Positions 44,366 to 56,164 of a stretch of DNA of 64,000 nt are shown here, piece by piece. Each line of letters begins with the position of its first letter. Within the stretch, counting starts at the first letter, position 1. Source of the stretch: Nannobrachium achirus (taxonomy: Eukaryota > Chordata > Actinopteri > Myctophiformes > Myctophidae); NCBI GenBank assembly GCA_963921795.1, contig OY997649.1:61459785-61523784 (forward strand), in the 5' to 3' direction. A program made the position numbers and the translations under genes. The notes beneath the pieces were generated by a model. That model did not search any database, had not been told where the DNA came from, and saw only the letters and a program-made list of their open reading frames with translations.

Positions 44366-45078
44366 TTTCACATTATGTCAACAATAGAGACCTCAAAAAA
44401 CTGAACTAATACACGGTACATGAGCCCCTTTTCGACTGAAGCTTTAGCACCACACTACACAACACTATACCGCACCACACCAACATATCTAAATTTTCCA
44501 TTACACAAAAGTACCCCTATCGGTAAGAAAGAAATGCACCCTTTTAACTGTGATTATAATATACATTTGTATTACAACTATCGTAATTATACTGCACAAT
44601 AATGGATTATAACTGTGAGTATAATACAATATAAAGTAGTATCATATTACTATGATAATTATAATACACTATGATAGATTATAATAGTGATTATAACACA
44701 ATAGAATCTATTATCATGTTTTACAACTATATCCTGGTGGTCTACATGAAAAGTCAGTGAGTGATCAGTAATTTTTGTTTGCCCCTGTATGGCCTACAGT
44801 AGCTCAGACCTACTCTGGATTGGATACTTTTTAGTACAACGTTTAGTACCACTTTCACACCACTCTACCCAGGTCCTTGTAGTGGAAAACCTGGCACAAA
44901 TGGGCGGTGTGGAGTGGCGTGGTGTTGGGCCATGTCAGTGGAATATGGGCTTTTAAAGACAACAGGCCTCATATACATGTACAGTGAACTTACTTAACAT
45001 ACTGTAGTAATACACATGTTCACAGACAACAGACATCACCTACACTGAACTAACATACTGTAGTTCCACAGTACTTAC

Positions 45079-45136
45079 ACACATGGTACCTATGTTAAAA
45101 TATGACCAGCTCCCATACAGTGCATATGATTATATA
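45079..45136. repeat. Single unit of the minisatellite in duplication copy 2
   Basis: One shortened unit (CACACATGGTACCTATG, then TTAAAATATGACC and GCATATGATTA) stands exactly where copy 1 has about 24. Flanking sequence matches on both sides, so this is a difference in array length and not a separate locus. Confidence 0.85.
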
Positions 45137-45156
45137 TAATCCCCCTTGACCACAGG

Positions 45157-45282
45157 AAGAGAGCCGTGAGGTCAAAGGTCATTGGCAAGGAGCATGCACC
45201 GTGTAATCTTGACGACAGCAGCGGAAGTGACATCACAGACTCTGATGGAATATGATTGGTAGGGTAGGATTGGCCACACGCA
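45157..45282. promoter_or_regulatory. Second copy of the DR1/CRE/CCAAT block
   Basis: Near-identical counterpart of 2355-2480, with the same DR1, GGAAGTGACATCA and ATTGG elements in the same order, about 2.1 kb upstream of exon 1 of gene C. Confidence 0.35.
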
Positions 45283-45780
45283 CACACACACACTCACAGG
45301 TTACATGCCATATTACTATACTATACAAAATAAAGCAACTGAATGCAATGTTTCGTCACCCAACTTTTAAATGCCATGTTTGGCAACTAATGTCTAACTA
45401 ACTAACTAACTAACCAGAGTCATCACTTTTCACAGTCTTTTGGGGTCTGTTTTTAGCCCAAGGAATGTTTTTCATGCAAAACAAATGCTTGCAATGGATT
45501 CAGAATAATTAAAAACCCCTAGTTTGACCCCTCACATGCTACTTAAAGCAGATTTTTGTGGGGTATTGTTTTCCTTTATAGTATAGTGTATAGTAAGTGA
45601 ATGAGACACAAACTTTCCGCTTTTTTGCGAGGGGCATGGGGGCTCAATTTGTTATTTAACCTTCATCGTTGACAGAACCACTGAGAAACGGACCTTTGCT
45701 CTCCACCAACACAGCAATATCGGATTCGCCCCCGCCCCAACTAACAGTATATCTGAAACCTCACACACACAAAAGCATCA

Positions 45781-45783
<3 letters not shown>

Positions 45784-45866
<83 letters not shown>
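45784..45866. repeat. (CA)n microsatellite
   Basis: About 41 CA units; counterpart of 3056-3124. Confidence 0.95.
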
Positions 45867-45870
<4 letters not shown>

Positions 45871-46131
45871 GATGGAGGCGTGTTTATGAGAATAGTTTGG
45901 CCGCCATGTCATAACTAAACTCTGACTCAGGACCATACAGTACACAACCAAAATGGCGGTGTCAAGTCTGCTCACTAGCATCATTTTGACAGATTGTTGG
46001 TTTGTTTTTGAACAACTTTTGAATAAATCAATTTTGAATCAGATACGGAATGTAAAATCAAGCTGACTGATAACATCCTACTTATTTGTTAAGTTATATT
46101 ACTGATTTACTTTACTGTTGTCTTTTTGTAG

Positions 46132-46215
46132 GTCAACCCAGATGTCATCTCAACCATTGATTCCTACAGCACATTTTCAAAGGATATTTTGCACTGGGTG
46201 TTGGATAAATTATGA
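46132..46215 (+). CDS. Second copy of the candidate terminal exon
   Basis: Counterpart of 3384-3467, with the same acceptor, 27 codons and TGA. Only one residue differs by eye (Met to Ile in SKD[MI]LHW). The flanking intergenic DNA has many small indels, so a preserved frame is mildly suggestive of coding constraint. Confidence 0.3.
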   Translation, partial: VNPDVISTIDSYSTFSKDILHWVLDKL

Positions 46216-47034
46216 AAATAAGCTCTGTAGTAAATGAAGGCTTTTGGTATTTATCTTTTTTTTTTTTTTATCACACACAATTAATAAAATAAATGCAGGT
46301 GTAATTTATGTCATAGAACAAACCAGGAAACTATTTTAGCATTACAAAAACCCATTGAGGAAAAAAGCACTGTAAATCTGATGGTCTTATTAACAAGACA
46401 TGGGTCAGATTCAAACCTGCAGGGTCCTCAGGCTTACAAGGAGTATTATGGTGTCTGTGGACTCCAGACATAATTGTTGAATTCAATCAAATTGCTCTAC
46501 TGCAGCACCTTGGACTTTAGACATAATTATTGTCAGGGAAGTTTTGTTGTTTCACAGCCAACATTTGGAGTCCAGAAGTCTGAATGACACTGTTAAAACT
46601 TGACTGATGTTACTGGATGTATTGGAGATTTAATGTAGATACAGTACATTTGTCATAGTGTGAGTGTGACTAAGAAAAGGTAATCATAATGTTTACAAAA
46701 ATACCTTCAGTTACACCTCGCTTAATTTCCATTACTTCACATGGGAGATTCTCCCGGTGTTTCGCCAAGGTGGTCACGGTTTTAAGGTTAGGTTTAGGCA
46801 TAATTTCTGTGAGGTTATGATCATGGTTAGGGATAGTGTTTGTGAGGTTAGGGTTAAGGTTAGGGTTAGTTAGGCATGATGTTTGTAGGGTTAGGATCAA
46901 CGTTAGGTTTCGGCATATTTTCTGTGAAGTCAAATGTGTTTAGGTGCAACCTGGGGGGATACACCATATCATTTGATATTGTACAAATGTAATCAAATTG
47001 ACCTATAAGAATATAAACGCATAAAGGAACACTG

Positions 47035-47436
47035 TTTTTATTGAATATAACAGAATGTTTCACAACCAGTGTGGTACAATACTTTTATCTTTTTTTATCA
47101 CTTGAAGTTTTATTAAAGTCAATTCCTTTATCTATGTGACACAATAAATCATATCAAATAAACTTTTATGCTCTCAAACTGTACATTGGTTAATGTTTAA
47201 TTCATAACCTTGTGATGAAGCTGTGTGTTTTAAATATTGCACATCAAACTTTATAAGATCATATCGAACTGTTACAAGTACCACAACAGACACTTTATAG
47301 GAGGAGTTATAAAATGCCTGTTAATGATTATCTAATATCTACAGTAGTTGATGTCCTGTCTACAGTTGGTCAGGGCTGGTCTCTCATCATAGTTGTTCTC
47401 GCGTCCTTCAATGAATGTTGCAGTAAGAATACATTG
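47035..47436 (+). promoter_or_regulatory. Gene C proximal promoter region and non-coding exon 1
   Basis: Counterpart of 4330-4738. Exon 1 ends ACATTG before GTAAGTAAAG; its start near 47270 is inferred by alignment. Few differences from gene A are visible. Confidence 0.55.
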
Positions 47437-47950
47437 GTAAGTAAAGACAACAGAAAAACTAATTACTAAAATAAATATACAATTCTAATCAGAACACATC
47501 ATTAAATAGGAATAGTAATGAATATTTGGAATGCCACTCTTCATTTGTTGATTTACTTATATATTTATCATATATTATTTTGATGATTATTATTATTGAT
47601 ATTATTGATCTTTTCTATATGCATGTTGCATGGAGTGTGTGTGTGAGTGTGTTTTGTTTTTATGTAATTTAATAGAGAAACCAGGTTGGAACTGTGACCT
47701 CACTCTATCATGTGTTGATGGATGTGTTGTGGTTCAGTTCAGGTGAGAAAGGTGTTTTCAGACACCTGAGACCTGAGTCTTTTTTTTCTTTTTTTTTTAC
47801 AAAGTCCATTAACCTTCAATTCAATTATCTCATAGTTTTCTTTTGAATTTGCGGCAAACCTTTCAGGATTTTCATTTTTAGGGCAGAACACCAGTTTATG
47901 TTACAGACTTTCAACTTATTCTATTTAAGTAACAATGTAATGTGATTCAG

Positions 47951-48021
47951 ATGGAGTTTGGATCCAGCTTGTGGCACTGAAGACAGACCTATGGCAGAAT
48001 CACCAACTACATCACTTGGTG
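47951..48021 (+). CDS. gimap8-like: Gene C exon 2: uORF, start codon and first ten codons
   Basis: Begins with the nine-codon upstream frame MEFGSSLWH (stop 47978-47980); the main ATG is at 47991 (MAESPTTSLG plus one base). A 10-bp deletion relative to A shortens the gap between the uORF stop and the main ATG to 10 bases. Two donors three bases apart (48019 or 48022) would add or drop one Gly without changing frame. Confidence 0.78.
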
Positions 48022-48644
48022 GTGAGTCCATCATGCATGTAAACTTTCACAGAATCAGTTGAGAATGTTCATGTAGCTCATCTGTTAAGTGCCATGCAAC
48101 TGTATTTTGACTGTACCCAGGAATACTTTTATCTGTCACTGCAGTCATAGTCATATAAAGTCACTGTCGGGCAGAAAACAGCTCCATTTCTCAGGTTTTA
48201 GCATTTCGGCCAAAACCTCCTAGGTGGTTTCTGCCGGACAGAAGAGATATTCTACAATATACTATGGCAGTGGGGGTGAAATTATTCAGGCACAAGATCT
48301 ACTTTGCCATGTTCCAATGGTGATGAGATTTATTATTATATCACCACCATCCACTTTGTATTATAGGCTGCTAACAATAATAACAATTCATGCAAACAAT
48401 AAACAAATCGATAGCCATATGAATAAGATTATCGGACCAATACTGACTTAAACATGTTTGCACATCAAACAATAATGCAAAAGGAATGTATGGGAAATAC
48501 TGAAGACAGCACTTGATTCAGTGTTGTATAGAAGCAAACTTTTTACTACTTGGTGTTGTAAAGGAAGGTCCTTTTGTACACCTACCAGGACAGGTGAAAA
48601 ACAATAGAAACTGGCATTTGGCCCAAGTACGTGCCGGCAAAATC

Positions 48645-48760
48645 TCGATAGTCCGACGTCCCATTAGTCCGACTTAGGGTTAGGTTTAGGTTTAGGCATA
48701 GTTTTACTGAGGTTAGGTACCGTTGGACAAATGGGGCGTCAGAACAATGGCATGTAAGAA
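48645..48760. repeat. TAGTCCGAC / GGTTAGG degenerate repeat
   Basis: TAGTCCGACGTCCCA is followed by TTAGTCCGACTTAGGG and a GGTTTAGG stretch. It is present in intron 2 of gene C and absent from gene A, where the alignment breaks at the same point (about 6645). Confidence 0.5.
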
Positions 48761-49169
48761 CTCAGAACAGCGCTACTTATCAGTATCATTCATCAGTATA
48801 CTGTATCTCTGGGATACCTGGTATTACTACTTGGTATTTAAATTAAACATTGAGAAAGAGTTATCACTCAAATATATATTTGACAACAATACAGAATAAA
48901 TGTACTGTTAAATAAATAAATAAATAAATAAATAATCCAAGCAGTTATTACTGGACTTCAGTAGACAATGAGAAAACATTAGCAGTCCTGCAGAAATATA
49001 GCTGACTGATTGCAGCAACACAACGCTGTCTTCTGGTGTCTCACCCTTAGTGTGAGAGTTCACTGGGAACTAACTGCTTCACAAGGTGGTCATCTGTAAC
49101 TGTTGATCTGTTCTTATGACTTGAAAGCCTCCATGTGCAACATACAACTTTCATGACATTCTTCCATCA

Positions 49170-49455
49170 TGTCCTACATATTCTCTATTTTCTTGCACAG
49201 TGCTTGCTTTTCAAATCCTTTAATGGATTTCAGGGCATTCCACATTATGGTGACAGAGTAGTAGCTAGAGAATCTTGACCATTTGTTCTGAATTTGGGGG
49301 GTACCAGATTGTGGGTGTTCAATCTGTTGTTGTGGCTGTGGGTGTCGCTCACTTTGAAGAAGTAGTTTGACAGGCATGAGGGCACTGTCCCTCCAAGTAT
49401 CTTAAATACCAATTCCAATGATATTTGCTTAACCCTGTTTCTTACCCTGAGCCAT
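49170..49455 (-). mobile_element. LINE reverse-transcriptase C-terminal fragment (longer copy)
   Basis: The minus strand reads LGWLRVRNRVKQISLELVFK, then SDTHSHNNRLNTHNLVPPKF and a WNALKSIKGFEKQALCKKI-like end. This parallels the C-terminus of the LINE at 16944-19784. It is 5'-truncated and decayed, in intron 2 of gene C. Confidence 0.6.
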
Positions 49456-50334
49456 CCCAAACTAGCAAAAAAACTAGGAATTAGGTTAGTCATAGGCTTT
49501 AGGGCCGAGTAGTAGTCGTATCAGTTCGTTTTGGGAAGTCTTAAGCTACTTTGTACTTTAGTGACATTGAAGTGAATTGCTGGTGAATGATGCAATCAAT
49601 AGTGGAGAAATGGCAGGAAATCAGAGCTTTGTGGGTGAGTCCCGTCATGGCTGCGCTGCTGGCCGTCATCTTAGAAACAAGTTTGTACAGGGGAAGTTCA
49701 ACATACTGTAGGTGACAAAGTCCATGAACGCCCAGAACGTGTCCTAGCTCACCTCTTGTGTCCTTTCAGGGGCAAAATCTTGAGCAACTCCTCTCATGCA
49801 CACACGATAGATGAAGTGGTCATCTTAACTAACCATCTTTGTTTATTTCAGCCATTGCTGTGCAGTTGCAGATGAGATAAATACATTCACTATGGTTACG
49901 CGTTCCACTTTGGTTCATGAGCCATGTCACATGTCATTGCCTGTCAGTCCTGTATCTCTGGTACAACTGTACAATTTAATGGAGCAGAATGTGTAACATA
50001 CTGTACTGTATGTGACACAAACACTATATGACCCATTTTGGTCACACTATGTGACTAATTTATTTTTTATTTTATTGTTTTACTGTTTTGTGTGAATATA
50101 CAGTATACTGTATGTGTTTATTCAGGGATTTTGGCCACCTGGCAAAATTGGCAATTGCAATTCCAACAAGGGGAATCAAACACTGGGAAATCTCACAATA
50201 ATGATGGAAATATTGGTCCATTATTTACTTCAATGGTTTTACTGTGACCAAATGATATGACAGCTAGGTATTTGTCACTGGAAAATGCGAATGTATATAA
50301 TAATTGTACTTTTCTACATTCTACATCATTACAG

Positions 50335-50397
50335 AGCACAGGGGTAAGAAACTTCTGAAACGACAACGCAGCAGTGATGCATTCTTTCGTCCTGACA
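50335..50397 (+). CDS. gimap8-like: Gene C exon 3: first basic cassette
   Basis: Sixty-three bases, phase 1 at both ends, encoding EHRGKKLLKRQRSSD and then AFFRPD. It aligns base for base with exon 3 of gene A. Confidence 0.8.
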
Positions 50398-51119
50398 GTG
50401 AGTAAACTAAAGCTGAACTGAATAACAGCTGTTATGTAACGGTGTAACTGATGTTTCATTTGTAAAGGTTTGACATTCGTACAATCCCTAACACAATCTA
50501 ACGGGAGTGGCTCCAAGGACCTCCAATGTTTCCAAAGTTTCTTGTAACTCACAATAATGTGGCTGAAGAAGTGTTTGCTGTTTTATTTAGGCATGCCTTG
50601 TTGTGCTAAATAGCAAACGCTTCTTTGATAATTGTGTTTATTATATTATATGATATCCCTTAATATGTTGTATTTTGACATGCAATCACGAAGATACTGT
50701 TTTTAGTCTCTACATTTTACATTTCTAATTGATGTGTTGTTTTCAATAGCTTATAGAATATATATTTAATGTTTATTTCAGTATCCTGATATCCTCCCTC
50801 ACTAAACCCAATGACTGACCCATGAATTACAATAGGCTATAGCCTAAGACATGGGTCCTCAGACTTACTACAGTCTATCACACCAAGTGTTTGTGTGATA
50901 GATTATTTTTGCATTAACCACTTGAACCCTATAGCATCCCTATTCTGGGGGGAACATTCACCGAAAATAGCAGATCTGCATGTCAACTTGTACATCGCTT
51001 GTAGATCGTCTATTTTTGGTTTACTGTAGAGAACCCTAACCCTAACATATTAATAGAAAATATAATGTGTAAACAAACAAAAATCATTAATATACACAAC
51101 ACTGATCATAGTACCTGCT

Positions 51120-51121
<2 letters not shown>

Positions 51122-51193
<72 letters not shown>
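51122..51193. repeat. (CT)n microsatellite
   Basis: About 36 CT units in intron 3 of gene C; gene A has about eight units at 8460-8476. Confidence 0.95.
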
Positions 51194-51195
<2 letters not shown>

Positions 51196-51534
51196 TAAGG
51201 TGTCATTGGCCTGAAAAACAACAACTAAATTGTAGTTAATGTACTACGATTGATATTAAAACCATTTAAGGCAATGCAAAGGCACTGTATTTTTGGCATC
51301 AAAGTCATTCAGCCATTATGGTTTTTGGGGCATAGAAATTACCTCATGATACATATACTGTATACAATTAGTACAACATCACTTGTAAACCGGTTACTCA
51401 TTTTGCTGTCCAGTTAATAATTGTTAAGGCCATTTTCTCAGTTTTACTCTATAGTTACTGCACGTGAGCTTTGTAGTGCAGATGAACAATAAACGATAAC
51501 CTATATTGATATGTTTTCTAAATTATCATTACAG

Positions 51535-51600
51535 TGAGCCAGGATGAGGAACCTCAGAAACGGAAACGGCTCAGCAGCTATAAGTTACTGCCTCCTAATA
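51535..51600 (+). CDS. gimap8-like: Gene C exon 4: second basic cassette
   Basis: Sixty-six bases, phase 1 at both ends, encoding MSQDEEPQKRKRLSS and then YKLLPPN. The first 15 residues equal those in gene A; the changes cluster in the last seven. Confidence 0.8.
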
Positions 51601-51633
51601 GTGAGTAAAACTGAACGGAATCATTCGCATCTG

Positions 51634-52018
51634 TTAAAGGAGTAGTTCACCCCCAAAATGACTTTTTTCTATTAATTAGTCATGCCATGGAGACTTATAT
51701 TTTTTTGAATTTGTCGCATTCCTAAGACAAGAAATGTATATAGTAAATTTACCCCCATTGATTCTGGATGGGGACCCAAATGCATTTGTCTGAGAATCAA
51801 TGGGGGTAAATTTACTTGACCCTTGACCCTAAATTTACCCCCATTGTTTCTGACCCAAATGCATTTGGGTCAGCATCCAGGGCCTTATTTGTGTTCCCAT
51901 TCAGGCTCATGCATTTGGGTCCCCATCCAGAATCAATGGGGGTAAATTTACTATTGTCTTATGAATGCAACGAATACAAAAAGAAAAAAAAAACATTTTG
52001 GGGGTGAACTACTCCATT
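51634..52018. mobile_element. TTAA MITE family 1, in intron 4 of gene C
   Basis: Sits at the same intron position as 8880-9358 in gene A, so its insertion predates the duplication. The left end is intact (TTAAAGGAGTAGTTCACCCC); the right end has drifted to ACTACTCCATTA. Confidence 0.8.
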
Positions 52019-52253
52019 ACTACTGTGTTTTAATGAATTGCTTTGACATTGGCATTAATTTGCCTGGCTCTTGCAATGTCACAGTTGATTTAAGGTGATA
52101 CAAATGAAGATCATGCAGAACTAACACTATAAATATGAAGTGAATTTGTGAGGTCCACAACACTCATGTTAGTTCCACAAGTATATCAGGGAAAAGTCAT
52201 GACAGATTTATTATGGCCCTGACTATGTGTTTGAAGGGAAAATGTGTGCTTAA

Positions 52254-52692
52254 CACATTGACCGCCATTTTAACATACCTCCGTACTCCCACCTGCCATT
52301 CGTCTCCATAGACTTCCATGTAATTGGGTGTGCACGGATCATGCACACCCATGCCTAGATAATGCACCACGTGTGTCCACATTGCTCACAGCTTTCAAAC
52401 AAAAAAATCCGAATGGAAATCCGTTCAGGCATTCATGAGATAACAGCCACTATGTTTAACAAAGATGGCTGCCAAAATGGCTGCCATGCTTGAAAGATGG
52501 GGTTGCTATGGGGGTTAAACATGCAATTTCGCGATTGCTATCATGCCTACTCCATTTTTGGGGGTCAAAAAAAAATTTTGAAAAAAAAAATGTTTGATTT
52601 TTTTTTTTTTTTTTTAATTCTCGGGACTATCGGGCCTGGCGGGGAAAGACATTGGAATAATCTCGGGACTATCGGGCCTGGCAGGGAATGAG
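52254..52692. mobile_element. TTAA-flanked insertion, only in the gene C copy
   Basis: TTAA occurs at 52250-52253 and 52693-52696, while gene A has one TTAA in the matching context (GTGTGCTTAATGTTAAG at about 11028-11040). Ends ACACATTGACCGCC and GGCAGGGAATGAG are at best weak inverted repeats. It holds a two-fold TCTCGGGACTATCGGGCCTG repeat (52620-52684) and A/T runs, no coding frame. A piggyBac-type non-autonomous element fits the clean TTAA duplication. Confidence 0.75.
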
Positions 52693-52751
52693 TTAATGTT
52701 AAGACAAATCGAATTAATTTGTAATGTTTTAATGGAATGTTTTCATTTCAG

Positions 52752-55381
52752 TGAAACTGAAGGTTGTTCTGTTGGGGAACAGCCAGTCAGCGAGGAATGA
52801 GGTTGGGGACCTCCTACTGGATCAGACTGTGTTCAGTGGACATGATGCTCTTACTGACTGTATGATAGGCAGTGGTCAGGTGGAGAAAACACAGATGGTG
52901 GTCATCAACACTCCAGACCTCCTACATCCCAACATCACACCTATAGAACTGTCAGAGAAGGTCCAAAACTGTGTGAAACATTGTGATCCTGGACCTTTCG
53001 TGTTTCTACTGGTGCTTCAGCCTGAAGACTTCACTGAAGAACAACGCCTCAAGTTACTGAACGTTCTTCAAGAATTCAGCAGTCGCTCATTTGATCACTC
53101 GCTTGTATTAGTGTCAACACCCAAAAAGAAGCGTAAAGGTCCCATGATAAACTATATGCGGCGTCCTCAACTATATGAAATAATCCGAAAATGTAGGTAC
53201 AGACATTTACAGCAGAATAACCTTGAACGTCTGGAGCTGTTGACACGATTGGGTCAAGTTGTTAAGGAGAACAATGGACAATGTCTCACTAGAGACACCA
53301 TGACACCAAAGCCCAACCGTCCTCTGAACCTGGTGCTGTGTGGCAGAAAAGGAGCTGGAAAGACTGCGGCGGCCAACGCCATTCTGGGTCAGACTCAGTA
53401 CAGCCCAGGGTATAGTTCCTCTACAGAGTGTGTGAAGAGAGAGGCGGAGGTGTGTGGGCGCTATGTGACCCTGGTGGACCTGCCTGCCTTGTATGAAACA
53501 TCTAAGAAAGATGTTCACCACGCTTTGAGTTGTGTCTCACTTTGTGATCCAGAGGGAATCCATGCCTTCCTGCTGGTTATTCCCATGGGTCCCCTCACCG
53601 ATGAAGATAAGGGAGAGTTACTGAGCATCCAGGATGTATTCAGTTCTCAAGTCAATGATTTCACCATGGTTCTGTTGACTGTAGAATCAGATCCAACCAT
53701 TACGGATGATGCCTTAGTAGATAAAGACAAAGACATCAAGGAGCTGTTACAGAGCAGTGGAGGCAGATATGTTGTCTTCAACATTAATGACAGCAAACAA
53801 GTTCCTGAGATGTTGGATGCTGTAGAAAGGATGAGCTCTCTGGAGTGTAAACCACTCTGCTTCACAAGAGAAATGTTTACCAAGGCCCAGATGGAAAAGG
53901 TCATTCAACTGAAAGAACACATCACCAGGCAACAAGCTGAACTCGAACACTTGAAAAACAAGGGCACAGACTGCCTCAGGATGGTGCTGATAGGGAAGAC
54001 AGGCAGTGGGAAGAGCTCCTCAGGAAACACTATCCTGGGTGAGAATAAATTTACAGCCAAACCCAGCCAAGGTTCTGTCACCACGTGTTGCCAGAAAGTG
54101 AAGGGTGAGGTAGACGGCCGTCCTGTTGTTGTAGTTGATACACCTGGATTGTTTGATACCAGTGAAAGCCTGTCCCAGGAAGACGTTCATCGGGAGATTA
54201 TAAAATGTATCAATCTGCTGGCTGTGGGGCCTCATGTGTTCCTGTTGGTGTTACCAATTGGCACACTCACGGAAGAGGAGATAGAAACATTGATGATAAT
54301 CCAGAACACTTTTGGAGAGAAGTCTAAGAAGTTCATAATCATTCTTTTCACAGGAGGAGACTCATTGGAACATGATAATCAGTCCATTGAAGACTACATC
54401 AACGAGGGAGATTCATTCAAGAACATGATTGATGAATGTGGAGGAAGGTACCACGTCTTCAACAACCGTGATAAAAACAACCGTAAACAAGTCAGTGATC
54501 TGCTGATGAAGGTTGAGGCAATGGTGGAGGAGAATGGTGGGGAGTGCTACACCACAAACATGTTCCAGGAGGCTGAAGCAGCCATTCAAAAACAAATGGA
54601 GAAGATTTTAAAAGAGAAGGACGATGAAATGAAGAAAGAGAGTGATGCCCTGGAAAGAACACATGAAGAAGAAATGCAAGAAATGAGAAGTAAGATGAAA
54701 GAGCAGCAAGATGAAAATGAAAAGGAGAGAAAGGAAAGAGAGAAACAACTGAACAAAAAGGAGGAAGAGCAGGAGAAGAGAAAGAAAGAAGGGGAACTAA
54801 GAAAGAAGGAGGACACTGCAAAGTGGCAAGAGGAGGAAATGAAGAAAAAGGAGTGGAAAAAAACATTCAGGGCCTTGGAAAGACAGAAAACAAGTAAAAT
54901 CTTGGAAAGGGAGAAAGAAGAAAAGAGAAAAAAACAAGAAGCTTGGGAGAACGAAAGAAAAGGATGGTGGGACAAAAGGCGACAAGAAGATGAAGAGAGA
55001 ATTCAAGAAATAAAAAGGCTTCAGGAAGAGTTTGATCTTGAAAGAAAAGAACATGAGAACAAAATAAGAGAAGAGCGTCAAAACAGACAACAAAAAGAAC
55101 AGAAAATTCAGAAAGAACTTGAAGTAAAACTGGAAAAGATGGACAAGAAATACAAAGATGCCGCCAGGAATCAAGCTGAGAAAGCCAATGACTTTATAGA
55201 AAGCAAGAAGAATTTAGAAAATCTCATAGCAAGGCAGGAAGCTGAAATAAATAATCTGAAATTAAGAGCCAATGAAAACGAGGAATTAAAGGAAGAACTA
55301 GAAAAGAAAAAAGTAGAACTGGACAAAATGAAAAAGCAACAGAATGACGAGAAGGATGGAAATAAATGCATCATTGCATAA
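52752..55381 (+). CDS. gimap8-like: Gene C exon 5: three-domain GIMAP8-like GTPase with CaaX end
   Basis: The acceptor TTTCAG ends at 52751; A from exon 4 plus TG makes the Met codon. The complete protein is about 929 residues. Domain 1 (about 54-220) is degenerate, with [11 protein letters not shown] for the P-loop, and closely matches gene A. Domain 2 (about 245-430) keeps a good P-loop (GRKGAGKT) but has DLPA for DTPG. Domain 3 (about 462-660) is canonical: [21 protein letters not shown] and RYHVFNN. A charged coiled coil (about 660-920) leads to the terminal KCIIA, a CaaX box. AATAAA at about 56042 is a candidate poly(A) signal. It is the duplication partner of gene A but keeps the middle domain and full coiled coil that A lacks. 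Confidence 0.92.
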
Positions 55382-55639
55382 TGTAAGCATTTAAAAAGCA
55401 GTATGTGATTATAATATATCTATTATATTTATCTCATAATCACATGATTTAATTCGCACTAAATATTACTGCTGTTTTTCTGTCACCAGGAGATGTTCTG
55501 GATAAGGGGTGTAAACATCCATGAACGATGTTCTCCAGCAGAAGACTCTGCAGCAACACCTTTTTTTTGTGTGTGTGCGAGGCTTATGCCTCTGCCACGC
55601 ATAGTCCACCATGGGCACAGTCCACCATGCTGGCCCTAG

Positions 55640-55905
55640 GCCTAGCAGGAAGGCCATCCTTGACTTACTTGACTTATTCCTGTAGGCTCCTAGATGGAGC
55701 ATAGGGCCGCAATCACACCCCGCCATCGGACTCTGTTTTGGGCAGTTTTCTTCAGTTGGGCCCACGATAGTCCGGTTGCTTTTGCCTCACTCTCGACTGA
55801 TCTTCTCCAGGTCTGCTTTGGCCTCCCCACTTTCCTTTTGCCCTGTGGATTCCAGTCTAGTGCTTGCCTAGTGATGTCCCCTGAGGAAGGCCATCCATCT
55901 GTATG
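55640..55905 (-). mobile_element. RTE-type LINE C-terminal fragment
   Basis: The minus strand reads GRPKQTWRRSVESEAKATGL, then SWAQLKKTAQNRVRWRG, a block found at the C-terminus of many RTE/jockey-group reverse transcriptases. It starts about 260 bases after the stop of gene C, in its 3' flank. Confidence 0.7.
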
Positions 55906-56164
55906 AAATAATCCTAATCACGTGATTTGATTTGAAACCCTAACCCTTTTTTTCTGCATTTGAATCGGCTTTGTGGTAGATGTGATGGCCCCGACTACTG
56001 AATTACTAAACAAACAGCCCAAATGCGTATCTCAAATGACAAATAAAGCCTCATGAATTAATTTTGAAACTAGGACACAAACCTTATCTGCTTGATAATG
56101 AATTAAGTTAAAAATATCATATGTTATAGTTATAAGCACACAGAGAAAGAGTCAGGAATGGGTA

